From Nectonema munidae (lineage: Eukaryota > Nematomorpha > Nectonematoida > Nectonematidae): a stretch of DNA of 64,000 nucleotides. The stretch spans positions 62,001 through 126,000 of the forward strand of contig JAUIRK010001007.1 in assembly GCA_030549495.1 (NCBI GenBank), given 5' to 3'. Below the pieces are notes generated by a model, which worked only from the letters and a program-made list of their open reading frames with translations, did no database searches and was not told the origin of the DNA. Positions 31,370 through 40,688 of the stretch are shown here, piece after piece (positions within the stretch are counted from its first letter, which is position 1; every line of letters starts with the position of its first letter). The position numbers and the translations under genes are program-made.

Positions 31370-34300
31370 ATGAAAGAAAAATCTAATGATCTGTTTAACC
31401 GTTTTGTAAAAGCAAGTACATTTCAAGAAACTTTACTTACATTCCAAAGTTTATGCCAACATTTAAATATTTGTTATAGTTCTAATTCATTGTTTTATAC
31501 AAGTATCAAAGATAAGCTAAAAAGTTGGGGAACAAAGATTTTATTTGATAACCTAGATAAAAGATTTCTTAATGATTTATATCAAGAATCTAGTTTGCTT
31601 AAAAATACTTCAGTTTTGATTGTAGGTGCTGGACCATGTGGACTTCGCTTAGGTATAGAGCTTGCCTTTTTGGGTTGCAAAGTTGTTATAATTGAAAAGC
31701 GAAACTGTTTTTCTCGGAATAATGTTTTACGTATTTGGCCATTTGTTGTAGAAGACTTAAAATTATTAGGTGCAAAAAAATTTTATTCTAAATTGAGCAT
31801 AAATTCTATTGAGCACATAAATGTTAGGAGATTACAATTATTGCTTTCAAAAATAGCTCTCCTTTCTGGAGTTATAATTTACAAAGATGTTTCATTTCAA
31901 AATTTGATTGAACCAAAAAAGATAGGTGATTTTTGGTCTGCAAAGTGTTATCCCTCAAATCATGTGGTTAATGACTATAATTTTGATGTTTTGATTGGTG
32001 CTGATGGAAAAAAGAATACTTTCACTGGATTTTATCGTAAAGAATATCGCATTAAACTTTCTATAGCCATAACTGCAAGTTTCCTAAATTTCGGTACACA
32101 AGAAGAAATTATTGCTGAAGAAATAAATGGGATAACATCGTACAACCATTTCAGATTTTTTAATTCCTTGAAAGAAAATTATGGAATAGATTTGGAAAAT
32201 GTAGTTTACTATAAAGACGAAACACATTATTTCATCATGACTGCTAAAAAGCAGAATTTGATAGATAAAGGAGTGCTTATTCAAAATGCTTTTAAAGATG
32301 AAAAGCCCTTCAATAATTATTATGTGAGCCAAGAAGCTTTAGAACTCTATGCTATAGAAGTAGCCAAGTTTTGTACAAATAATTCTTTTCCTTTGAAGTT
32401 TGCTCTCAATCAATATGGTGTATCAGATATACATATGTTCGATTTCTCAAGTATGTTTCAATCCGAAAATGCCGCTAAAGTTTTTCAAAGATTTGATTCT
32501 CAACTTTTGGTTGCTTTAGTTGGCGATAGCCTATTGGAACCTTTTTGGCCTCTTGGAACTGGTTGTCCTCGTGGTTTTCTTTCCGTATTTGATACTGCAT
32601 GGATGGTAAAAAATTTCTATTCTTCTGATAAATCTGTTTTGGAAGTTTTAGCCATTCGAGAAAGCTTATATAAATTACTACCTCAAATTAATCAAGAAAA
32701 TATATCTAAAGACTATCATAATTATACAATCGATCCAAAGACAAGATATACGCAATGTTCATTAAACAGTATAAAATCTCATCAAGTTCTTCATTTATTC
32801 GATGAAGATTTGACTGATTTTAATAGAAAAAACTTGCACAATGTTTTTCCGATTATAAAGAAAAAAGATGACTCCTCTAAATTTGATTTCATAAAAGAGC
32901 ATAGAAAATATTTGAACAGTTTGGAGGCAGAAAAGTATATTAACTCTTCAGTCCAATCCCATAAAGAAAGTAGAACAATGATGTCAAATATCATCTCCAA
33001 AAATAAAAGACTTACATCTAGCATAAAATCTGGGTTAATCATGCGTAGGAAAAGTCGTTCCCTCAAACACAGACCTTCTTCATGTCATGTGTGCTGTGTT
33101 TGTGGCAAAAATATTAGCTTGATAGATAGACTGTGGTCAAAAGGAGTATATTATCACTCCAACTGTTTTAAATGTTGTAAATGTTTCGCTCCTCTCACGC
33201 TTAGTGCATATACCACACTTAATGAAGAAATTGATGGCAAAAGATTTATTCGATTTGTTTGCAACAAGCATGAAGATCTTGATCAATCATTGACATTGAA
33301 TACTCTTAAAAAGAGTAATGTTGTTAAGTCACGCATCGAAAGTATGAATGGAGGAAATTATGGAAAAAATCAAGCATCTAATCCATTTGTTTGCCATTAT
33401 TTTGGCAGTAAAGTTGATCATTCTAAAGCTCTATACCAATTCAAATCTGACAATTTCAATAATATATCAGAAAAAGAACAGGTTATGTATAATTTTAAAG
33501 GCAACACTTCAAATTTCTTTCCAAAAATGCAATATATTGACAAATCAGCAGAACAAAATAAATCAACAAATATTTTGAAACGACAACAAAATGTTGAAGA
33601 AAATAGTTTCACAATCATTGAGAATTTGCCAGAAAAAGGAAGTGAAATTGACACCTCTGGCATCGAGGTAACATCTGCCTTTCATCTTTATGGGAAAACG
33701 TGTGAGAAAAAAGAGAAACTGGATCCTAAACCAGAAAGACCATTATTTCCAATTCATAATATAAATAAAGATATAACAAATGACACATATGTGAAAGCCA
33801 ATAAATCAAAGTTTTTTTCGACAAGAAGAGCTGCTTCCATTTTTTATCTTGAAAATACCCAAAAGGATAAAAAAAGAAAAAAGTTGAAAAATTTTTCCCT
33901 AAACTCTCGCAATACAAGTATAAAGGACTTTTCTTTGAGTAAATTTCTTTCTACTAAAAATATTTTACCTTCTAGTAAAACAAATAAAGAAAAATATGCT
34001 ACTGAAATACCGACAAAGAATATATGGAACGAGAATATACAATGTGTTGACTCAAAAGAAGTTTCGCCTTTAAAAAATAATTATGTTAATACAGTGGATG
34101 CTCCTAAAACTCTTGGAAGTGCCAGTTCTGATATTGAAAACAAAAGAAGTGCTGAATTATCATTCCATATTATAGACAGAATCCATAAAAATACTAATGA
34201 TACTCAAATTAAAAAAGGAACTTGGAAAGCCAGTGGTATAAATAAGGATTCTTGTATAAAAGAAGATGAACAAAATGATGCTGCAAAGGTTGATAATTGT

Positions 34301-35911
34301 GAAAAATACATAATTTATAAAAAACAACAAAATCTGCAAGGCTCTTCAGATTGCATATCTAAAGACGAAAAAGTATTTTCCATTAGTCTTTTAAAAGCTA
34401 ATGAAAATGCCAATGAGAAAATGTTGGAAGAAAGTAATAAGTCGATAAAGAATATAGAGATTGCTATGTCAAATGATATGTTAGATTTGAAAGAAGAAAA
34501 CAGTGCTAACAAGTGTGTTGTCACACATGGTGATCTGAAAGCACCAATTTCTACTCATGAAGAATTTCCTTTAGATGCCATAAGTGAAGAAACAATCACC
34601 AAGAATAGTATTGATGAAATTCAAAGAGAGTATTGTGATCAGGGTTTTTCTGAAGAAATGAATGTCGTTGATCAATTTCAAGAAAAAGATGTTTCAACAA
34701 AAAGTATTTTAAAGGATATTGATGAGGATTTGCCGAAAACATTTGCTTATGAATGTAAGAAATTGATTTCACACGTTTCTTCACGCACACAAGAGTGTTT
34801 TGCAAGGGATGTAAGGCTTATAAAGAAAATAAGCTCGCACAGTCTTTTTCTTGACAATATTTTGTTGTCTGAAAATAGCACAAAAGAAAACTTTGCTATA
34901 CAAAGACAATCATCTTCTCTTTCGGGCACTGGCAAAGATCATTTCAAGGGGAATTTTGACAATCTTGTCTCTCATAATGGTGAATCACTTTATTGGAAAA
35001 GTTTGGAAATCCCAGCACCTGTTATCAGTGAGTCTAGCTATGCTGTGCTAGCCATTGATGAAAACAATAATTATGGTGCAGAGACTTCTAAGGAGTTAGC
35101 TTCTACAAATGAAATGTCAGATCAGGTAAAAGAGAATTTTAAGTTGGATGTGGGTAAAAAGTTCAAGGTCAATGGCTTTCAAGAAATAGAATCAGACGTT
35201 TCAAGAAAATCTGTAAGTGATTCTGTAATTTTTTTGGAAGAATTTGAAGGTATTTTCAAAAAATTGTCCAGGAAAAAGGACAAAAAATCTCTAATCCAAG
35301 AGTACACTGCTAAATTAGTGCTTTTTGAGCCTGAACTCAGTGTGCAAAGTTTTTCTTCAAAAGATAATTCAATTCTATTTGAAGATCCTGACGAGTTGGA
35401 AGCCTATCTTTCCATCAAAGTGCAGCAGAAAGCAGCCGACATTGAAGCATTTGAGAGAGAAAAGATAGGCCAAGAGATGGCGTGTGCAAAAAGTTTGCGT
35501 GCCTCTCTGGTGAAGGAACAGCAAAAGGCGCGCACCCAAGTGAGAAAGTGTTTGAAAGCTCTTCAAAACTCCTCCAACAAAGAAATGCTGAGTGACAAGC
35601 TTAAAGCAGTGACGATTGCGCAGAAATCTCTCAGCCATGAACTCGTAGGGGTTGATTGCAAAGTTTTGGAGCTGCAGTACTTACAAGAGATCACGTATGT
35701 CAAATTTTTGTATCGACTACTCGGCTCCATCGCAGAAAGACGCAAGACAGAACATCACAGAAAAGAGAGGGCGCGTTTGACCAAGACCTTGACAGAGCTT
35801 CTTAAGGCGAGCAAAAGTGTTTCCGATTTCAAAAATCAAGAAAACAAAAGAATGCTTCTCCAAATAAACAAACTGAATAAGTTGAAGTCACACAAAATAT
35901 ACACTGCCTGA
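31370..35911 (+). CDS. Mical: MICAL-family flavin monooxygenase, intronless, no CH domain
   Basis: A 1513-residue protein in one exon. Residues about 1-460 are the MICAL monooxygenase: the FAD fold GAGPCG (86-91), EKRNCFSRNNVLRIWPF, GADGKKN, and GDSLLEPFWPLGTGCPRGFL with FDTAWMVK. A LIM domain spans about 571-635 (CHVCCVCGK, then HSNCFKCCKC and CNKHED). A long low-complexity, K/S/N-rich linker follows. A C-terminal coiled-coil bMERB (Rab-binding) domain covers about 1300-1505. MICALs oxidise actin methionines and disassemble filaments. The calponin-homology domain normally between FAD and LIM is absent: only about 110 unstructured residues lie there. The first ATG is used because an in-frame stop lies nine bases upstream. 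GC content rises sharply over the last ~500 bp. Confidence 0.96.
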   Translation: MKEKSNDLFNRFVKASTFQETLLTFQSLCQHLNICYSSNSLFYTSIKDKLKSWGTKILFDNLDKRFLNDLYQESSLLKNTSVLIVGAGPCGLRLGIELAFLGCKVVIIEKRNCFSRNNVLRIWPFVVEDLKLLGAKKFYSKLSINSIEHINVRRLQLLLSKIALLSGVIIYKDVSFQNLIEPKKIGDFWSAKCYPSNHVVNDYNFDVLIGADGKKNTFTGFYRKEYRIKLSIAITASFLNFGTQEEIIAEEINGITSYNHFRFFNSLKENYGIDLENVVYYKDETHYFIMTAKKQNLIDKGVLIQNAFKDEKPFNNYYVSQEALELYAIEVAKFCTNNSFPLKFALNQYGVSDIHMFDFSSMFQSENAAKVFQRFDSQLLVALVGDSLLEPFWPLGTGCPRGFLSVFDTAWMVKNFYSSDKSVLEVLAIRESLYKLLPQINQENISKDYHNYTIDPKTRYTQCSLNSIKSHQVLHLFDEDLTDFNRKNLHNVFPIIKKKDDSSKFDFIKEHRKYLNSLEAEKYINSSVQSHKESRTMMSNIISKNKRLTSSIKSGLIMRRKSRSLKHRPSSCHVCCVCGKNISLIDRLWSKGVYYHSNCFKCCKCFAPLTLSAYTTLNEEIDGKRFIRFVCNKHEDLDQSLTLNTLKKSNVVKSRIESMNGGNYGKNQASNPFVCHYFGSKVDHSKALYQFKSDNFNNISEKEQVMYNFKGNTSNFFPKMQYIDKSAEQNKSTNILKRQQNVEENSFTIIENLPEKGSEIDTSGIEVTSAFHLYGKTCEKKEKLDPKPERPLFPIHNINKDITNDTYVKANKSKFFSTRRAASIFYLENTQKDKKRKKLKNFSLNSRNTSIKDFSLSKFLSTKNILPSSKTNKEKYATEIPTKNIWNENIQCVDSKEVSPLKNNYVNTVDAPKTLGSASSDIENKRSAELSFHIIDRIHKNTNDTQIKKGTWKASGINKDSCIKEDEQNDAAKVDNCEKYIIYKKQQNLQGSSDCISKDEKVFSISLLKANENANEKMLEESNKSIKNIEIAMSNDMLDLKEENSANKCVVTHGDLKAPISTHEEFPLDAISEETITKNSIDEIQREYCDQGFSEEMNVVDQFQEKDVSTKSILKDIDEDLPKTFAYECKKLISHVSSRTQECFARDVRLIKKISSHSLFLDNILLSENSTKENFAIQRQSSSLSGTGKDHFKGNFDNLVSHNGESLYWKSLEIPAPVISESSYAVLAIDENNNYGAETSKELASTNEMSDQVKENFKLDVGKKFKVNGFQEIESDVSRKSVSDSVIFLEEFEGIFKKLSRKKDKKSLIQEYTAKLVLFEPELSVQSFSSKDNSILFEDPDELEAYLSIKVQQKAADIEAFEREKIGQEMACAKSLRASLVKEQQKARTQVRKCLKALQNSSNKEMLSDKLKAVTIAQKSLSHELVGVDCKVLELQYLQEITYVKFLYRLLGSIAERRKTEHHRKERARLTKTLTELLKASKSVSDFKNQENKRMLLQINKLNKLKSHKIYTA

Positions 35912-36045
35912 TGACACCTGTTAAACTTTCCTCCTTTTTTGCTATCAAATAGCCTCCTATTTCAATGAACTATTTTTATAATCCTTTTTACTCATCAAAT
36001 GCATTTATTATACCTTTTTCTAACACAAAAATTTTCCTATTTTGT

Positions 36046-36051
36046 AATAAA
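36046..36051 (+). terminator. Candidate poly(A) signal of the MICAL-family gene
   Basis: Canonical AATAAA 135 bases after the stop codon, followed by T/G-rich sequence. Confidence 0.5.
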
Positions 36052-36769
36052 TATATTTTGTACAATACTTATGACAGCATGTGATAGTAGAGCAACGTGA
36101 CAAAGTATCTTTGATTTTCAGCTACACTGTACTCCAAGAAGTATACTACTTGGGAAAATTGCTAGAGATGTAAAGAGTGGCTTTTGTTTTGTGATCCTAT
36201 GATTTTTTTGTTGTTTCAATCGATACATTTATTTCAAACATAGTTCTTAAAATTATAGCGCAATTTTGCACAAAGTATTTGTGGAAACAATTTTTCCATC
36301 TTTATTATTATGATAATCAATAAAGATAAGCGATCATTTTAAGATATTGAAGGAGAACTCAAATACCAAGAAAAACATATAAAGAGTGTGCATATTAGCC
36401 ATATCAGTGGTGAGGAGGGGTCATTTTAACCAACCCCTTTCCTGAACTAAAACATCTATTGACACAAAATTTTTTTTAGGAATATTTTATGATGTTTCCT
36501 AAAATCGCTAGCGGTATCTTTTAGAACCATATGTGAAAAACTGCCATTCAAATGGTAATATTTTTCAACAAAATGTAAATATTGTCTGAGCTTAGTTTCT
36601 ATATTAGATACGCTCTTGACAATTCTTAATGATAAACAGTTTTGAACCCCTAACATTAATATATATTAATTATAGTTTTATTAACATGGCTACATTCTAA
36701 CAAATGTTCATTAAAATTTGAGTTGATAAATTTTTTTACAAAAATATTCATTAAAATTTTAAATGAAAT
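36052..36769. other. No gene recognised
   Basis: AT-rich intergenic sequence; short minus-strand frame 36656-36456 is unrecognised. Confidence 0.4.
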
Positions 36770-37110
36770 ATTTATACCAAATCGACTATGCTGCTTTCAT
36801 TTCCAGAATCCGTTCTCACATTTAGGGTTTGAAAATATTTCAGTATCATTTAAATTAATCGTTTACGGCTGATAATTGTGGTGAAAACATTTAATTAGAA
36901 ACAAAATATATCGTTTATAGTTGATTGATCAAGCCGATTCGATTTCTGAATTCAGTTTTCGCCATTTTTGTGAAAGTTATAATCGAATTAGCGAAGTTTG
37001 CCTGCAAAGTATATCCAATATTCATACACATTTTAGATAAAGTATATTTTTTATATTAAATCGATGACATCTAAACTCAGTTTGCGCAACTAGAGTGCAT
37101 GTTTATGATT
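36770..37110 (+). repeat. Degenerate tandem repeat related to 6862-7245
   Basis: Units beginning near 36775, 36920 and 37060 carry ACCAAATCGACTATGCTGC, TTAGGGTTTGAAAATATTTC and ATCGTTTAC-like blocks, matching the ~140-bp unit at 6862-7245. Both arrays are ancient. Confidence 0.55.
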
Positions 37111-38539
37111 AGAATCATTATAGATTGATTTTATAATTAAATAAAATTTCCTAAAATTAGTTTTCTAATGATTTTTTAAACTAAAATCATATGATTCTAG
37201 TCGTGAAGAGGAAAGAAGTTTAGTGACTGTCTCAAGTGCAAGAAAAGGTCCTCCTGCTGCGATAGACTTATATGGAACAAAATTCTAATATTGCTAAAAA
37301 TCATCTAGATAATTTATGGACTGTAATGCGGGCTTTGGACAAAAACGTCGTAAAAACAGTAAAGTAGACAAAACACTTTTTTGGTACATAAACTTAAAAT
37401 AATAAACTGTTTTGTTTTCTCATATTTTTGTCTAAACAATTTAAATCATCGTTAATTTATTGGCTAATATAATTGTGAAATATTAGAGAATAAAAAGTTT
37501 TTTTTGATAAATATTATTTCAATTTTCCGTCAGCGTCCAAGATTCGTCATTTTTTTGAGGAACGAATGGTGATAGAAAAACGTGGTTTGAATGTACATTG
37601 TACACTATTATAGTCATCGTTATTTTTCAATGTATTATTCCTAATAAATTCATCTTTCTTTCTAAAACTATAGATTTGTAATTAAAATATAAACATAGAA
37701 AGGATTTTTTTGTGAATTATCGAAATTTTTCTATGAAACTTTTCAGGAACTGGCTTTCTAAAATTAATAATCTTAAAAAAGGCTATTTTTATGTTATGTG
37801 ACACTGGTGCAGCATTGAGTGTGAAAGGGTTAAGTTAAAATTTTTGATTAAAAAGACTAAAAATGAGCACTTTCAAGGTTAAAAATAGATTGCCTTGCAT
37901 TTAGGACTATACTATTTTCATATTTATCTGTGCATTATTACATCCTTATTAATAAGTATGCGAATTCTCAAGTTGCGTCTTACATACATTCTACCTTTTA
38001 AAATGGTGACATTTATATTGAAGTAGTACTAAGTATTCTACTGATTTTATTTTGTGTAGAACACTGCTTCTGAACCTTTTCAAGTAACTGGCCCCTTCAT
38101 AAATTCCATTTAAATTTTGGACCCCCTTATTAAAAAAGACATCTAATAATATTTGTCTATTTCTCTAAAGCTGAAGCCATACATAAACAGAGACTCACAA
38201 TACACATGTAGTAGGGCACTACATACCCCGTGCATTTTCTCCGCGACACAGCTATTTTTACATTTTATAGAAAACTTTCAATGAACGAAAACCATATGAA
38301 GTAAACGTAAATTTCCAAAAACAACCAGTGGATCGATTAAAGAAAAAATTATTATTACTACTTAAAATTTTGATTACATTCACAAAACTAACACGAAAAT
38401 TATAGATGGCGTTAATCTAATATTGTATACGAGCACTTTAAAATATGAACCTTTGAAAAAGTTTTTATTTGAAACTAAGTAAAAAAAATAGAATTAAATT
38501 TTATTTATTTTTTATAAAAGAGTAATAAAAAAAAACTTT
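37111..38539. other. No gene; transposon end fragments
   Basis: GACACTGGTGCAGCATTGAG followed by GTGAAAGGGTTAAG at 37800-37835 looks like a piggyBac-type right end and resembles 11168-11205. CACTGCTTCTGAACCTTTTC at 38065-38085 looks like a hAT terminus. Neither has a partner. Confidence 0.35.
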
Positions 38540-39800
38540 TCATATACAGCTTGAGCAGGCAGTTTTTGAATGGTTCTTGCAGATAAAACGAGAACACTTA
38601 GAACAAGTTCTTGTTGTTTTATTTCTTTTACTCAAACATATATAGCAAGCCTCTCTTTTTGAACTTGATTCTTCATTCGTATCATCTTTATATCCATAAA
38701 AAGATAATAAAACTTAATTTGTTTAAGATTTAGTTCAAGAATTATTGCTCTCACTTTCATGCATTCTTCAGCCAGACGAAAACAAAGATTTTTTATAAAA
38801 AAAATTCTACCACTTTGTTTAGAGTTAGGAAAATTTTCGGGTAAGTTGTATCGTGATACAATCCATGTGTTAAGACAAGTAATGTCTAAATAATAACAGA
38901 ATGCTACTAAAGGCCATCTTCTACATGGTTTGTATGATCTGTAGTTTCTTATCATCCCTATTAGCAGCATCTACCCCTGATTTAAATTTGTTGTAGTAAA
39001 GTAAACTTACAGGTTTAGAATGTTCTCCCATCGTTTCTATGTTTTTATGCTGAGACAATAAAATGTACACTACTTTAAAGTTTCTTTTGGCGTGTCTCCT
39101 AGGTATGTAAGCACTAAGAGAGGCATAATCCGAATAAACTGTTTTACTTTCGCATTCAGCAAGTTTTAAGGTCTTGAGATAGTCAGCTTTCAATATTCTT
39201 GGGATGAATCTTTTGTTTCCGTTTACAGTACCACATATAGTTATATCCTTTGTTTGACACCAAACTACTAAATCATGGCTGGTAAAAAATCTATCTGTGA
39301 AAATACCACATCCAGAAGGGACTTGAGTATCTTCAATAAGCCTTTTACAAATATTTATGGCTGAAAAAGAAGTACGGTCTGACATTCAAGTGTTTAGGCT
39401 TATGAGACCTAAAATATTTGTCTTACTACATAAAATAATTAAAAAGAAAAAACTTACGAGTAGTTTTTCCCCATCTTGTTCGAAGTCATCTCATAAATAT
39501 GTGATCAAATTGACGATGTCTTTTGTTCTTTTCATTGTTCCCTTAGGGTCAGGTGGATCTCTTAAAGTGTTCCTTATATTTGTCCTAGGAGTTCTGCCAA
39601 AGATTGAAGAACTTGATTCCCATGAAAAGATAGTCTTGTCAGGCGCAACTAAACTACTATCTTCAATAACTTCTGTAGTCTCTGAATATGAGGATTCAGA
39701 ACTTGAAAAAGAACTTACATCGGAGAAACGCACATCAACAGATGAGGAGGAAGCAGAAGAACTCATACACAATTTTGAAAAGAGGAAAAACAATGAGGGA
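38540..39800 (-). mobile_element. piggyBac transposase relic
   Basis: Minus strand. An acidic, serine-rich N-terminus (39793-39491) has TPRTNIRNTLRDPP. The catalytic core part (39385-38921) has GIFTDRFFTSHDLVVWC, ICGTVNGNKRF and YYNKFKSGVDAANRDD. Next comes RRWPLVAFCYYLDI (38930-38880). The C-terminal cysteine-rich finger CYICLSKRN ... CSKCSRFICKNH ... CSSC ends at 38540. These lie in at least three frames, and the first catalytic-aspartate region is missing, so it is inactive. It could be related to the TTAA-flanked MITEs in this window. Confidence 0.85.
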
Positions 39801-40554
39801 AAACGAAAGAAAGAAAAACAGGAGAAACAGCAATGGGAAAGCGAACGAGATCAAACGAGAAAAAAACAGTTGGAAAGAAGAAAGCAGAATTGTATGCAAT
39901 GAAACTATAAATTCAATGGAATAACGAAGGATTGGCTTGAGTTGAAACCAAAATAAGAAAGCAAACCCAGATAGAAATGAAAAATGTAAACTGAGATGGA
40001 TTGTTTTGAAATAAGCCATGGATAAACAACAACTGGTAGATTAACATTGAATTATATACATTCTAATCATATTATATACCATGCTTCAAGCATAAAATAT
40101 AAAGAGAATCGTATGATTGTTTATCATTTGTAAAGGGGATGGTAAATATTCACATGAGAAACTCATGTTTGAGTGTGGTTTAGAGAGATGGTGTCGTATT
40201 TTCATAGATAAAGGAACTATGAGCAGCTTGGCAGAGTTGAAGATATAAATAAAACTTTTCGTTGAGAGAGAGAGGAATACATAATTTAAGGGCAGGATTT
40301 AGTTATCCAACGTACTTGATAAGCTTAGTTCTTATCTAGTTTCTTAGTTAACTTAAAAAAATAGGAAAGCTGAATTTGAATTAAGTATCTTTTACCAAGT
40401 AAGTAAATTTCGATTTATGGAATCATTTAAAATATAGATCGCGTTAAAGCAACATTTTTAAAGGTAGAATAAAAAGATGCGCGCAGAACTCTAGAACTAA
40501 CATTGCTTACATGCTCTGATCTTTAAAACGAAAAAAGGGATAAGATGAAAGTTT
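39801..40554. other. No gene recognised
   Basis: Intergenic sequence between the piggyBac relic and the FABP 3' end. The plus-strand frame 39357-39902 is antisense to the transposase and is not a gene. Confidence 0.4.
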
Positions 40555-40560
40555 TTTATT
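40555..40560 (-). terminator. Candidate poly(A) signal of the FABP gene
   Basis: AATAAA on the minus strand about 75 bases after the FABP stop codon. Confidence 0.5.
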
Positions 40561-40634
40561 AAAAAAATTATTCCCAATTAAAAAATAATCGTAAAAAAAT
40601 AAATTAAATAACAGGTAGAATAAGGAATGCGGGA

Positions 40635-40688
40635 CTATTTCTGCTTGGCATACATTCTTGTGCAAACGACATCTCCAGCTTTGCAAAC
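40635..40688 (-). CDS. FABP: FABP exon 4
   Basis: 54 bp including the TAG stop. Acceptor TTGTTGTAG, then VCKAGDVVCTRMYAKQK. It holds the Arg-x-Tyr pair that binds the fatty-acid carboxylate. Too short to be found by open-frame searches; recognised from the AGDVxCTRxY signature. Confidence 0.92.
   Translation of the reverse strand, partial: VCKAGDVVCTRMYAKQK

Noticed and set aside
39357-39902. 181-residue plus-strand frame with an acidic, lysine-rich C-terminus
   Set aside because: It is antisense to the piggyBac transposase on the minus strand and has no domain of its own.
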